Assembly: GCF_000300815.1 (NCBI RefSeq)
Contig: NZ_AMRX01000007.1
Location: 1 to 64,000 of the forward strand
Length of the DNA: 64,000 nt
Direction: 5' to 3'
Source of the DNA: Gayadomonas joobiniege G7
GTDB lineage: Bacteria > Pseudomonadota > Gammaproteobacteria > Enterobacterales > Alteromonadaceae
This document shows positions 50,798-60,620 of the stretch, in pieces. A program made the translations under genes and the position numbers. Below the pieces are notes generated by a model. That model was not told the DNA's origin. It searched no databases and saw only the letters and a list, made by a program, of their open reading frames with translations. Positions within the stretch are counted from its first letter, which is position 1; each line of letters begins with the position of its first letter.

Positions 50798-53497
50798 TTA
50801 TTCGCTTTGAATCCTGGCAAGCAAGCGCTGAGCTTCGCTTTTTTGCTCGTCATTACCGTCGGCGATCACACGCTTAAGTGCAGCTTCTGCTGAATCTATA
50901 TCTTCGATTTCAACGTAGGCATAGGCTAGATCAAGTTGTGCCTGCAATCCATTTGAATCATCAGCATCAACGTCATACCCGTTAGTAGATTTTCCGTCAA
51001 AAGCTTTTGGCGTGCCTTTTTCATCAATCGCTCGACTATAGGGATCTTCTTCTTCCGGCGATTCATCTAAACTGGTTAAGATATCGTCTATATCTCGATG
51101 CGTCTTGGTTTCTCCAGCATCCGTTAACAAACTATCCAAATCCAGATCCGTCTCAGCCCCAACTTGCATTTCCGCTTTAGGCCGCTCTTGGTGACTATTG
51201 CTGGTTGCAAAATGTGTTTCATCGTCGGCTTGTTCTGCCAGCAAATCATCCCATTGCGACACGTCATTATTATTGTTTTTTGCGCTGGGTTGTATAAATG
51301 ACAAAGAATCATCATTTTTAAAATCTAATTCATCAAAATCAAAACTCTCATCAAGATCATTATTTTTATCGTTTAAACCCAATTCGTCTTTTATGCCGCC
51401 ATCAAATATATCTTTCGATGCCAGAGCTTGTGAAGCTTGAGTATCAGCAGCAGACTCATTTAGATCGGCCGCTAAATCAAGTTCAGGATCTTGCTCTAAT
51501 TTGCTATCGGATTCCTGTTTATCGGCTAGATTTACGTCGTCTGGCGAGTCTTTCACTTGTGCATTTGCATCTTCTTCAATTAGCTGACTGGGTTCTACTT
51601 CAAACTTTTCAATCGCTTGATCATGAGTCTCTAGATCATCTGTGTCTAGGTCACCAGCATCTAGCTCGTCAACATCTGCCGCTAAATTAAGTTCAGGATC
51701 TTGCTCTAATTTACTGTCGGATTCCTGTTTATCGGCTTGCTTTACGTCGTCTGGCGAGTCTTTCACTTGTGCATTTGCATCTTCTTCATCATCTTCTTCA
51801 ATTAGCTGACTGGGTTCTGCTTCAAACTTTTCAATCGCTTGCTCATGAGTCTCTAGATCGTCTGTGTCTAGGTCACCAGCGTCTAGCTCGTCAACATCCG
51901 CGGCTAAATCAAGTTCAGGATCTTGCTCTAATTCCCTCAAGTTAGCTTGTAAATCTGGTTTTTCGGTTTGCTCATCAGCAAGTAATTCATTCAGATCAAG
52001 CTCTTGATTATTTGACGGCTCCCCCATTGCTGCTGATTTTTCCATATCTTCATCGAGTAAAGCATCTAACTCTTCATCTGAGTCGTCTAGCGCTTGTTCT
52101 GAGGCTGGGTTTGTACCCTCGGACACAATACTACCACCCTCTTCGTCAGTGACTCCGGCCTGAGCGGTATCTGCTTTAGCTAGTTCATCTAAGCGCTCTT
52201 TGGATAATACTTGAGCTGCTAATTCAGCTTCATTTTCTTCACTGCTTTGTTGCAATAATGCGTTTATATCTTCATCTGAAATTTCGTCATTTGTATCATC
52301 ATCTACTAAGTCGCTTAATGACAAATCCAATACATCATCCGTTAACTCTTCGTCTAATATCGAAGGTTCGCCGGCCTGATTCGTTTTTTCAGTTTGTTGT
52401 GATGGTGATGTTTCGTTGGCGTTTAATAAAGCAAAATCATCCTCTAACGGAGGTAATAAATCGTCGTCTAATTGAATGGCCGTATCATCATCTTCAGGCA
52501 CGTTTGGTTTAGATTTAGGCACTTCATTTGATACCTCGACAGCCGTTTCAGAGGCACCGGACGGTTCAGATGAACGAGTGTCGGGTTTGTTTGCATTGAT
52601 TGACTCAACCGCTGGCCCGTTTTTATCTGATGCATCATGACTTCTTTTGCGTAACCAAAAAAATAATAAACTAGCCACAAGCATTGCTGGTAAACTGGCC
52701 AGCAGCACTAAATAAAAAAGATTATTTGCTACTGTGTCGGCAAAACTATTTAGCAAACCAGCCTCTTGTTGTGCTTTTTGTTTATTCATGTTTGCCAAGA
52801 TTTCTTTTTGCTGGCTTAATACTTGCTCAACCTGCTGTTGCAGTTTACTGCCCTGACCAAGGTCTTGTCGTAGCTGGTCGACTTGCTCGTTCACTTTTAC
52901 TAAACGATTTTTAAGCTTTTCGTTTTCTTCTAATAATGCCCGAATATCACTGATTGAATTTTTAAATTGTTGTTGCAAACCGCTATAAGCTTCAGCTTGG
53001 CTAGTTTGTAACTGATTGAGTTTTGTTTGCAGGTTTTTTTCAGCCGTTTCTAAATCCGCTTGCCGCGCCGTCGTTTGCCGTTTTTTTTCAGCTGGACTCT
53101 GAGCAGCTAAGCGGTTTTGTTCCAATTTTTTTTGCCAAACTTCATCATCTAAATCCGATTTATTCATCGCGGCTTGATGATTCACCTTGCGAATAGCGGC
53201 AAGGGTTGGCAGTTGTAACACAGCCCCATTACGCAAACTATTTAGATTATTCTCGTTAAAAGCATTTTTATTGGCCTGATAAATTGCCAACATCACCTGA
53301 TAAGTTGAAACACTATTATCCGGTTTGTATTCGCTGGCAATTTGCCATAGGGTGTCTTGGCGGGAAATGGGGCCATAGGTTTTCCCAGATAAGCCAATAT
53401 CTGTATCTCTATCACCCCGAATTTGAACTTCAGCAGAAGCGGGTGCTATAACTGTTAAACAGACAAACAGCCAAACAATCTTAAAACAATTACGCAT
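50798..53497 (-). CDS. FimV-like LysM membrane protein
   Basis: A 899-aa inner-membrane protein of the FimV/HubP polar organiser family. It has a signal sequence (1-22), a periplasmic LysM-like domain (about 40-105, ISRQDTLWQIASEY), a coiled coil (about 130-245), one transmembrane helix (about 262-286), a very acidic cytoplasmic region of about 550 residues with DELDAGDLDTDDLE repeats, and the C-terminal FimV domain (about 855-895, LDLAYAYVEIEDIDSAEAAL). FimV/HubP proteins place pili, flagella or chromosome origins at the pole. Two 70-74-residue units are nearly identical (see repeat). Location between pdxB and truA is usual in marine gammaproteobacteria. Confidence 0.9.
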   Translation of the reverse strand: MRNCFKIVWLFVCLTVIAPASAEVQIRGDRDTDIGLSGKTYGPISRQDTLWQIASEYKPDNSVSTYQVMLAIYQANKNAFNENNLNSLRNGAVLQLPTLAAIRKVNHQAAMNKSDLDDEVWQKKLEQNRLAAQSPAEKKRQTTARQADLETAEKNLQTKLNQLQTSQAEAYSGLQQQFKNSISDIRALLEENEKLKNRLVKVNEQVDQLRQDLGQGSKLQQQVEQVLSQQKEILANMNKQKAQQEAGLLNSFADTVANNLFYLVLLASLPAMLVASLLFFWLRKRSHDASDKNGPAVESINANKPDTRSSEPSGASETAVEVSNEVPKSKPNVPEDDDTAIQLDDDLLPPLEDDFALLNANETSPSQQTEKTNQAGEPSILDEELTDDVLDLSLSDLVDDDTNDEISDEDINALLQQSSEENEAELAAQVLSKERLDELAKADTAQAGVTDEEGGSIVSEGTNPASEQALDDSDEELDALLDEDMEKSAAMGEPSNNQELDLNELLADEQTEKPDLQANLRELEQDPELDLAADVDELDAGDLDTDDLETHEQAIEKFEAEPSQLIEEDDEEDANAQVKDSPDDVKQADKQESDSKLEQDPELNLAADVDELDAGDLDTDDLETHDQAIEKFEVEPSQLIEEDANAQVKDSPDDVNLADKQESDSKLEQDPELDLAADLNESAADTQASQALASKDIFDGGIKDELGLNDKNNDLDESFDFDELDFKNDDSLSFIQPSAKNNNNDVSQWDDLLAEQADDETHFATSNSHQERPKAEMQVGAETDLDLDSLLTDAGETKTHRDIDDILTSLDESPEEEDPYSRAIDEKGTPKAFDGKSTNGYDVDADDSNGLQAQLDLAYAYVEIEDIDSAEAALKRVIADGNDEQKSEAQRLLARIQSE
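51468..51932 (-). repeat. Long tandem duplication inside fimV (210 and 222 bp periods)
   Basis: The 33-bp stretch GCNGCTAAATYAAGTTCAGG and following bases recurs at 51468, 51678 and 51900. The DNA between the three starts is almost the same in both intervals; the second carries an extra short acidic insertion (around 51780-51795). It encodes two near-identical units of 70 and 74 residues plus the beginning of a third. High DNA identity suggests a recent duplication or ongoing homogenisation. Confidence 0.92.
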
Positions 53498-53533
53498 TAT
53501 TATTATCCTTTATATACTTCTGCTGAGCTGAGT

Positions 53534-54682
53534 TTAATCTTTTAACTGTGCATTAAACCCTAAGTCTTTAAAAATAGTATATGACATTTGATCACAATAT
53601 AACTTCAACGACGTTAATTCGCGTCTAATGGCATAATTTTTACGTAAATATTCAAAACTATTTTTAGACTGCTGCATCCCGGTTTTAAAATCTATGTCGT
53701 CGTTGCGAATGTCATAAACTAGGTTAATCATAGCGCGATACTGGCGCTGGCTTAACTGATAATTGTCGGTCATATTGATCGAATCGATAGCCATGCCCGG
53801 CAATAAATCAGCAAGCCGGATATTGGCTTCTAGACCTAACATTTTACATACTTTTTGATACAGTATTTCTGTCCCCCGAGCTTTCCCTTCTAGGCTATGT
53901 CCTGCAATATGCGGGGTTGCAAACTCTAACCAGGGTAGTAGCTGTGCTTCGATGTTTGGTTCATTTTCAAAAACGTCTAAAACGACTTTTAAGTCTTGCC
54001 CAGACATGAACACGTTTAATAATGCCTGATTATCTATGACTTCACCACGACAAGCATTAATCAAGATGGCCCCAGGTTTTAAATGACCCAGGGTATCTTT
54101 ATTAAACATATGTTTGGTTGGATGACGCCCACCTTCGGTGAACGGCACATGACAAGTAATGATGTCGCAGGTCAGAACTTCATCAAAAGCGGCTGATTCA
54201 AAATTTTTATCTAAATCAGCCCGAACTGGATCATAGGCCAAAACTTCACAGCCTAATGCAGCTAATCGGGTTAATAATCGCTGCCCAATCTGACCAACAC
54301 CAACAACTGCGACCTTTTTACCCGCTAATTCAAAACGGTATTTATTGGCAATGTTTAGACAACTGCTCAGCACATAGTCACAAACTGCGTCTGCATTGCA
54401 GCCGGCAGCCGGTGCCCATGGGATACCCTTTTCTGTTAAATAGTCAGCATCAATATGGTTATAACCTGCGGTGGCGGTCCCCACAAATCTTAGTTTATTG
54501 TTATCTGCAAGCAAGTCAGCATTGACCTGAGTCGTGGACCGGGTTAATAAAAAATCAGCATCTTTTATTTGTTCGGCAGTCACTGTACGGCCTTTAAAAC
54601 GCACTATCTCACCAAGTGATTGAAAAAACTCCTCTGCATATAAGAGCGAATCCTCAATATAAAACTTGAACCTATCTGTCAT
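53534..54682 (-). CDS. pdxB: Erythronate-4-phosphate dehydrogenase
   Basis: Second step of the DXP-dependent pyridoxal phosphate pathway. The 382-aa product is a D-2-hydroxyacid dehydrogenase with NAD motif GVGQIG (128-133), catalytic R212 (NACRGEVID), E241 (FENEP) and H258 (TPHIAGHS), and the C-terminal dimerisation domain that marks PdxB (about 285-382). The 5' leader holds a stem-loop (54699-54724). Confidence 0.94.
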   Translation of the reverse strand: MTDRFKFYIEDSLLYAEEFFQSLGEIVRFKGRTVTAEQIKDADFLLTRSTTQVNADLLADNNKLRFVGTATAGYNHIDADYLTEKGIPWAPAAGCNADAVCDYVLSSCLNIANKYRFELAGKKVAVVGVGQIGQRLLTRLAALGCEVLAYDPVRADLDKNFESAAFDEVLTCDIITCHVPFTEGGRHPTKHMFNKDTLGHLKPGAILINACRGEVIDNQALLNVFMSGQDLKVVLDVFENEPNIEAQLLPWLEFATPHIAGHSLEGKARGTEILYQKVCKMLGLEANIRLADLLPGMAIDSINMTDNYQLSQRQYRAMINLVYDIRNDDIDFKTGMQQSKNSFEYLRKNYAIRRELTSLKLYCDQMSYTIFKDLGFNAQLKD

Positions 54683-54698
54683 TTTTATCTCTACAGCG

Positions 54699-54724
54699 GT
54701 GAAACCAAACTAAATTGGTTTCAC
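54699..54724. other. Stem-loop between fabB and pdxB
   Basis: Perfect 10-bp inverted repeat GTGAAACCAA/TTGGTTTCAC with a loop of 6. It ends the fabB side, but no T-run follows on the minus strand, so it may be a weak terminator of fabB, an mRNA-stabilising hairpin or an operator for pdxB. Confidence 0.5.
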
Positions 54725-54733
54725 TCTTTCATA

Positions 54734-55948
54734 TTATTTATTAAAACGTTCAAACACTAAGGTTGCATTAGTGCCGCCGAAACCAAAGCTATTTGACATA
54801 ACTGTGCTCAGTGTTTGCGCCCGAGTTTCTGTTACTACGTCTAAACCTTCAGCTTTTTCATCCAACTTTTCGATATTAATTGACGGTGCAATAAAATCAT
54901 TTTCAAGCATTAACAAGGAGTATATTGCTTCGTGGACACCGGCTGCCCCTAACGAGTGCCCCGTCATCGCTTTGGTTGCGCTGATAGCAGGTTGCTGGCC
55001 GGCAAAAACTTTTTGAATCGCTTCTAACTCTTTTACATCACCAACCGGCGTTGATGTACCGTGCGTATTAACATATTCAATGGGCTTATTGACTGTAGAC
55101 ATAGCTTGCTGCATACAACGGATGGCTCCTTCACCTGAAGGAGCAACCATGTCATAACCATCAGACGTTGCACCATAACCCACAATTTCTGCATAAATTT
55201 TCGCGCCACGAGCTAACGCATGTTCCAACTCTTCAACGACCAAGATACCGCCGCCACCTGCGATAACAAAACCATCCCGGTCTGCATCATAGGTTCGTGA
55301 TGCTTTATCCGGGGTATCGTTGTATTTAGTAGACAAAGCCCCCATGCCATCGAACAAACAAGCTAACGTCCAGTCCAGCTCTTCGCTACCACCCGCAAAC
55401 ACTATATCCTGTTTACCTAACTGAATCTGTTCCCAAGCATGTCCGATACAATGTGCTGATGTTGCACATGCTGAGCTGATTGAATAGTTAACCCCTTTAA
55501 TTTTAAATGGGGTTGCTAAACAGGCAGATGCGGTAGACCCCATAGTTTTGGTGACCATATAAGGACCAACACGGCGGACGCCTTTGTTACGCATAGTATC
55601 AGCCGCTGCAACTTGATTAGCTGATGAGGCACCACCCGAGCCAACAATCAGCCCAGTTCTTGGGTTGGACACTTGATCTTCGGCTAGCCCGGAATCAGCA
55701 ATGGCTTGTTGCATTGCTATATATGCATATCCAGCAGCGTCGCCCATGAATCTGAGTTGTTTTCTGTCAATATGGTCGGCCAAGTTTAAATCAACATTTC
55801 CCCAAACCTGACTACGCATATTAACGTCTGCAAACTGTTGAGAGTGTGTAATGCCGGATTGCCCTGCTTTTAAGGAAGCCAATACTTCTTGCGAGTTATT
55901 GCCAATACTGGAAACAATGCCCAGGCCCGTGATCACAGCTCTTTTCAT
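54734..55948 (-). CDS. fabB: 3-oxoacyl-[acyl-carrier-protein] synthase I
   Basis: Condensing enzyme needed for unsaturated fatty acid synthesis. From the ATG at 55948 (GAGAGGA 6 nt upstream) the product is 404 aa, like E. coli FabB (406). It has the nucleophile C161 ([10 protein letters not shown]), and catalytic histidines in [11 protein letters not shown] (about 296) and [10 protein letters not shown] (about 331). FabB rather than FabF is supported by length, sequence and the mnmC neighbour. Eleven further upstream codons are open but cover the ribosome site. Two candidate operators lie upstream. Confidence 0.95.
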   Translation of the reverse strand: MKRAVITGLGIVSSIGNNSQEVLASLKAGQSGITHSQQFADVNMRSQVWGNVDLNLADHIDRKQLRFMGDAAGYAYIAMQQAIADSGLAEDQVSNPRTGLIVGSGGASSANQVAAADTMRNKGVRRVGPYMVTKTMGSTASACLATPFKIKGVNYSISSACATSAHCIGHAWEQIQLGKQDIVFAGGSEELDWTLACLFDGMGALSTKYNDTPDKASRTYDADRDGFVIAGGGGILVVEELEHALARGAKIYAEIVGYGATSDGYDMVAPSGEGAIRCMQQAMSTVNKPIEYVNTHGTSTPVGDVKELEAIQKVFAGQQPAISATKAMTGHSLGAAGVHEAIYSLLMLENDFIAPSINIEKLDEKAEGLDVVTETRAQTLSTVMSNSFGFGGTNATLVFERFNK

Positions 55949-55970
55949 AAAATTCCTCTCAAAATTACGC

Positions 55971-55989
55971 TCTGGTAACAATTACCAGA
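55971..55989. promoter_or_regulatory. Perfect palindrome upstream of fabB
   Basis: TCTGGTAA-CAA-TTACCAGA, perfect 8-bp arms with a 3-bp spacer, 22 bp before the fabB start codon. It contains the FadR half-sites CTGGT and ACCAG but spaced wider than in the E. coli consensus. A candidate repressor site; the protein is not known. Confidence 0.5.
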
Positions 55990-56052
55990 AAATTCGATCT
56001 TTCATTAAACTTCGTATTATCAATCAATTTCAAGTAAAATGCGATGCTTGAA

Positions 56053-56069
56053 ATCTGATTGGACCAATA
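56053..56069. promoter_or_regulatory. FadR-like site in the fabB-mnmC region
   Basis: ATCTGATTGGACCAATA agrees with the FadR consensus ANCTGGTCNGACCNGNT at 9 of 13 defined positions. It lies 105 bp upstream of fabB, where an activator could sit, and three bases before the mnmC start. FadR activates fabA and fabB in E. coli, which makes this plausible but unproven. Confidence 0.45.
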
Positions 56070-56072
56070 AAG

Positions 56073-58046
56073 TTGACCTCATTAGAAACCGCTAAAATTA
56101 ATTTTAACGAAGACGGTAATCCTATTTCAGCCGAATTCGACGATATTTATTTTTCCAGACAAGATGGCCTGCAGGAATCCTATCAGGTTTTTCAAGACGG
56201 TAACCAGCTCGAATCACGCTGGTTAAAAAGTCATGAAAGACACTTCACGGTCGCCGAAACCGGCTTTGGTACAGGTTTAAACTTTTTTGCCCTCTGCAAA
56301 CGGTTTGTTGATTTTAAGCAGCGTTATCCAGACTGCAAAGTACAACAATTACAATTTATTTCGTTTGAAAAGTATCCGTTAAGCTTGGAAAAATTCAAAC
56401 AAGCATTGAGTGTTTGGCCTGAACTCAATCAGTGGTGGCAGCATTTAATCGACCATTATCCAAATTTAGTGGCTGGCCCACACCGGATACGCTTTCCTGA
56501 AAATATTATTCTTGATCTCTGGTTAGGCGATGTCAACGACTCACTTACACAACTTCAGTCTGACTCGCGTGGATTGATCGATGCTTGGTTTTTAGACGGC
56601 TTCGCACCGCAAAAAAACCCTCAAATGTGGCAACAAAATTTATTTGATGCGATGGCACAAATTGGCAAAGAAGGCTGTACTTTTTCGACTTTTACTGCCG
56701 CTGGTTTTGTTCGCCGCGGCTTAATTGCAGCAGGCTTCAATGTAGAAAAAGTACCAGGTTTTGGCCACAAACGAGAGCGCTTGCAAGGTAAACTCAATGA
56801 GAAACCTGAACAAACGATAAAAAAAAAATCTCGACTGCCTGAATTAGCGTATACAAGGGCAAATTCACAAAAAATTCATATTATTGGCGGTGGTGTTGCA
56901 GCGGTGTGTGCGGCCTTGGCGCTCTACCAACGCGATATCCCCTTTATTTTGCATTGCCAGAAACAGCCAGCTGATGGTGCGTCTGGCAATCGCCAAGGTG
57001 CCGTTTACCCACTTTTACAAAACAACCACAACGCGAGTAGTGAACTACAAATCAAATCATTTGAATATGCACTGGCATTTTATCGTCACTGGCAACAGCA
57101 ATTTGAGTTTAAAGCCGAATTTAAAGGCTTATTGCAGTTAGGCTTTTCTGAAGAGGTCATTCGGCGAATGTTAGCGATGCAAAATAAAGGCTTATGGCCC
57201 GAGAGTTTAATTCAATGGATAACTGCTTCAAAAGCGAGTCAAATAGCAGGGATAGAATTACCCTGTTCTGCGCTCTATTTTAAAAATGGCGGCTGGCTAA
57301 ACCCGTCTCAATTTGTCACCTCCGCATGCCAAATGCTGAATCATCAAAACCCTGGCTGCATCCAAAGTTTTAGTAGATTAAAATCGCTAACCAAAGGTAC
57401 TCATCAAAACTGGTTGCTTGAGTGCCAAACTCAATCTGGCATGCGTCAATATAGCGCCAGTGCTGTGATCATGGCCAATGGTGTGGCGGCGACTGAATTT
57501 AGCAGTTGCCAACATTTACCGTTGCAAGCAGTGCGTGGACAAATTACTGGGGTATCCAGCAGCCAAACGCTCGGCCAGTTAAAAACTGTATTGTGCCATA
57601 AAGGCTATTTAACACCGTCCGATGGGCAAATTCATTGTTTGGGTGCTAGTTTTGTTCGCAATTGTGCAGACAATACGAACAATATATCGGATGATGAAAA
57701 AAATCTTGATTTACAGAAAAAACATTTACCTGTACTTGAAAATGATTTGACGCTCGCAAAGGTAACCTACCGTAGAGCTTCGGTTCGTGCTTGTGCCAAT
57801 GATCACCTCCCCGTTATGGGCCCAGTGTTTAATGCCAGTTGGCCATATACTGATAATTCCCCAGCAGGTCTTTATATTTTGTCGGGTTTAGGTTCAAGAG
57901 GATTGACAACGGCACCATTAATGGCTGAGACCTTAGTCGCAAGTATGTGTTCAGAGAGTCTGGCATTACCGCGCTATGCTTTAAACGCCATTCATCCGAT
58001 GCGTTTTGCGCTGAGGGATTTCAAGCGCGGTAAGCCAACCAACTAG
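56073..58046 (+). CDS. mnmC: Bifunctional tRNA 5-methylaminomethyl-2-thiouridine synthesis protein MnmC
   Basis: Completes mnm5s2U34 in tRNAs: the FAD part removes the carboxymethyl group and the methyltransferase part adds the methyl. The 657-aa product has an N-terminal SAM domain with ETGFGTGLNF (about 61-70) and the C-terminal DAO-type oxidase domain beginning IHIIGGGVAAVCAALAL near 268. The start is TTG at 56073, since similarity to E. coli (NFNEDGNPISAEFDDIYFS) begins within ten residues and no in-frame ATG stands earlier. Divergent from fabB as in E. coli. Confidence 0.93.
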   Translation: MTSLETAKINFNEDGNPISAEFDDIYFSRQDGLQESYQVFQDGNQLESRWLKSHERHFTVAETGFGTGLNFFALCKRFVDFKQRYPDCKVQQLQFISFEKYPLSLEKFKQALSVWPELNQWWQHLIDHYPNLVAGPHRIRFPENIILDLWLGDVNDSLTQLQSDSRGLIDAWFLDGFAPQKNPQMWQQNLFDAMAQIGKEGCTFSTFTAAGFVRRGLIAAGFNVEKVPGFGHKRERLQGKLNEKPEQTIKKKSRLPELAYTRANSQKIHIIGGGVAAVCAALALYQRDIPFILHCQKQPADGASGNRQGAVYPLLQNNHNASSELQIKSFEYALAFYRHWQQQFEFKAEFKGLLQLGFSEEVIRRMLAMQNKGLWPESLIQWITASKASQIAGIELPCSALYFKNGGWLNPSQFVTSACQMLNHQNPGCIQSFSRLKSLTKGTHQNWLLECQTQSGMRQYSASAVIMANGVAATEFSSCQHLPLQAVRGQITGVSSSQTLGQLKTVLCHKGYLTPSDGQIHCLGASFVRNCADNTNNISDDEKNLDLQKKHLPVLENDLTLAKVTYRRASVRACANDHLPVMGPVFNASWPYTDNSPAGLYILSGLGSRGLTTAPLMAETLVASMCSESLALPRYALNAIHPMRFALRDFKRGKPTN

Positions 58047-58220
58047 AGGTATGTTTGTAAATAATCAGAGGCTTTAATGGCGGAGGGGACCGCAAAAATC
58101 AAATTCCGCATGAGGGATACGCCGAGTTTGATTCTATTGACATTAAAACCGTCTGACATATAGGCTATCGACTGGGTTTTAGTGAACTTTAGAAACTTTT
58201 AAATTTATTAGGGGCTGAAT

Positions 58221-58805
58221 ATGATGAATGATGACGATAAAGATGCATTATTTATGGCAGCGTTCGCTGACGTAAAACCCATCAAACAAGATACGATAGC
58301 AACACCTAAACACCAAATTGATGAAGCCGCTAGACTCCGCAAAGAAGCCCTTACTCTAACCAGTCAGTTAGAGCATAACCAATTAACAACAGGGTACGTA
58401 CCGGCAATTGACCCACTAGATATGTTGATGTACAAAAAAGATGGTGTACAGAACGAAGTTTTTAAAAAATTACGTGCAGGCAAATACCCTGTCGCTGCGC
58501 ACTTAAATATCAGTCATATGTCAATCGAACAAGCACGCTTGGCGGTCTTTAAATATATCAATCAAAGCAGAGAAAAAAATCACCGCTGTGTATTAATCAA
58601 GCATGGTTTAAAACATGTTAAAGGCAGCCCAGATCTTTTTCTAAAAAGCTATGTAAATACTTGGTTACCTCAGCTGGAATCTGTGCTTGCTGTACATAGT
58701 GCCCCTAAACATTTAGGCGGTTATGCGTCGTGTTTAGTGTTGTTAAAAAAATCAGATGAGCAAAAACGAGAAACCCGCGAACGAATGCAAAAACGCTGTG
58801 GGTAA
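58221..58805 (+). CDS. smrA: SmrA-like Smr domain protein
   Basis: A 194-aa protein alignable along its whole length with E. coli SmrA (YdaL): DDDKDALFMAAFADVKPIK, the FKKLRAGKYPVAAHLN core and the HLGGYASCLVLLKK end. Smr domains bind and nick nucleic acids, and other members act on collided ribosomes. The usual HGxG motif (HGKGR in E. coli SmrA) is changed to H128-G129-L130-K131. This may weaken nuclease activity. AGGGG lies upstream of the ATG at 58221. The 174-bp gap before it (58047-58220) has no gene that I can see. Confidence 0.85.
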   Translation: MMNDDDKDALFMAAFADVKPIKQDTIATPKHQIDEAARLRKEALTLTSQLEHNQLTTGYVPAIDPLDMLMYKKDGVQNEVFKKLRAGKYPVAAHLNISHMSIEQARLAVFKYINQSREKNHRCVLIKHGLKHVKGSPDLFLKSYVNTWLPQLESVLAVHSAPKHLGGYASCLVLLKKSDEQKRETRERMQKRCG

Positions 58806-58898
58806 TTCAAATAATCGATTAGCCCAAACGAATAGTTTAATTAGCCAGATGAATTGGCTTGAGTTATTCTAATGCGACCCTATTAATAAACCAATTAA

Positions 58899-59870
<972 letters not shown>

Positions 59871-59876
59871 TGCCCA

Positions 59877-59904
59877 GGCTGTCGGGTTTCCGGCAGCCCC
59901 TTTT
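59877..59904 (+). terminator. Terminator of trxB
   Basis: Nine-bp stem GGCTGTCGG/CCGGCAGCC (59877-59885 with 59890-59898, one G-U pair, loop of 4) followed by CCTTTTA. It ends just before the aat ribosome site. Confidence 0.75.
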
Positions 59905-59915
59905 AGGAGTTCGTC

Positions 59916-60620
59916 ATAGCCCTGTTTCAACTCGATAAAGATGAAGTCATCTTTCCACCCGCTGAGCTCGCGCTTGCTTCTCCCAATGGATTATTGGCGG
60001 TCGGTGGCGATTTAACCGTTGAACGCTTAGTTTGCGCCTATCGAAACGGTATATTTCCTTGGTTTAACCCAAACGAACCTATTTTATGGTGGAGCCCAGA
60101 TCCACGCGGTGTGATTGAACCTAAACAAATCTCGCCATCCCGTTCCACGCGTAAAACATGTAAACGTAACGCTTACCAATTCACTTTAAATTATAATTTT
60201 TCTGATGTCATAAAGGCTTGTGCAAATGCCCGTAGTGCCCAAGAAGGAACCTGGATTAGTCAGACCATGATGCAGGCTTATATCCGCTTACACCAGGCGG
60301 GTTATGCTCACTCAATTGAAGTATGGCAAGACAAAAAGCTGGTTGGTGGTTTATATGGGGTGCAAATCGGCCAAGTATTTTGTGGTGAATCTATGTTTCA
60401 TTATGCTGATAATGCGTCTAAAGCAGCCTTTCATCAACTTGGCCAGCATTGTTTAGCCGCAAACATTCAGCTAATTGATTGCCAGATGCAAAATGATCAT
60501 TTAGCCAGCTTAGGTGTTTATGAACTGCCCAGAAAAACTTTCTTACAACAGCTAAAACAGTTGCGTGATGTCCAAGTATCATCCAGTTGGTGGTTACCAC
60601 AAAAATTAAACTATGAATAA
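59916..60620 (+). CDS. aat: Leucyl/phenylalanyl-tRNA-protein transferase
   Basis: Moves Leu or Phe from tRNA to proteins with N-terminal Arg or Lys, marking them for ClpS-ClpAP. The conserved part contains SPNGLLAVGGDLT, PILWWSPDPRGVI and VFCGESMFHY. The start is unusual: the first in-frame ATG/GTG/TTG is TTG at 59994, which would cut about 26 conserved residues. Reading from ATA at 59916, six bases after TAGGAG, gives 234 aa, the same length as E. coli Aat, with the expected N-terminus. CTG at 59922 is the alternative. An in-frame TAG at 59904 blocks any earlier start. Overlaps bpt by 8 bp. Confidence 0.9.
   Translation: MALFQLDKDEVIFPPAELALASPNGLLAVGGDLTVERLVCAYRNGIFPWFNPNEPILWWSPDPRGVIEPKQISPSRSTRKTCKRNAYQFTLNYNFSDVIKACANARSAQEGTWISQTMMQAYIRLHQAGYAHSIEVWQDKKLVGGLYGVQIGQVFCGESMFHYADNASKAAFHQLGQHCLAANIQLIDCQMQNDHLASLGVYELPRKTFLQQLKQLRDVQVSSSWWLPQKLNYE

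Noticed and set aside
53534-54682. Assignment as 3-phosphoglycerate dehydrogenase
   Set aside because: The C-terminal domain, length and position beside fimV/truA/fabB fit PdxB, and the ACT domain of SerA is absent.
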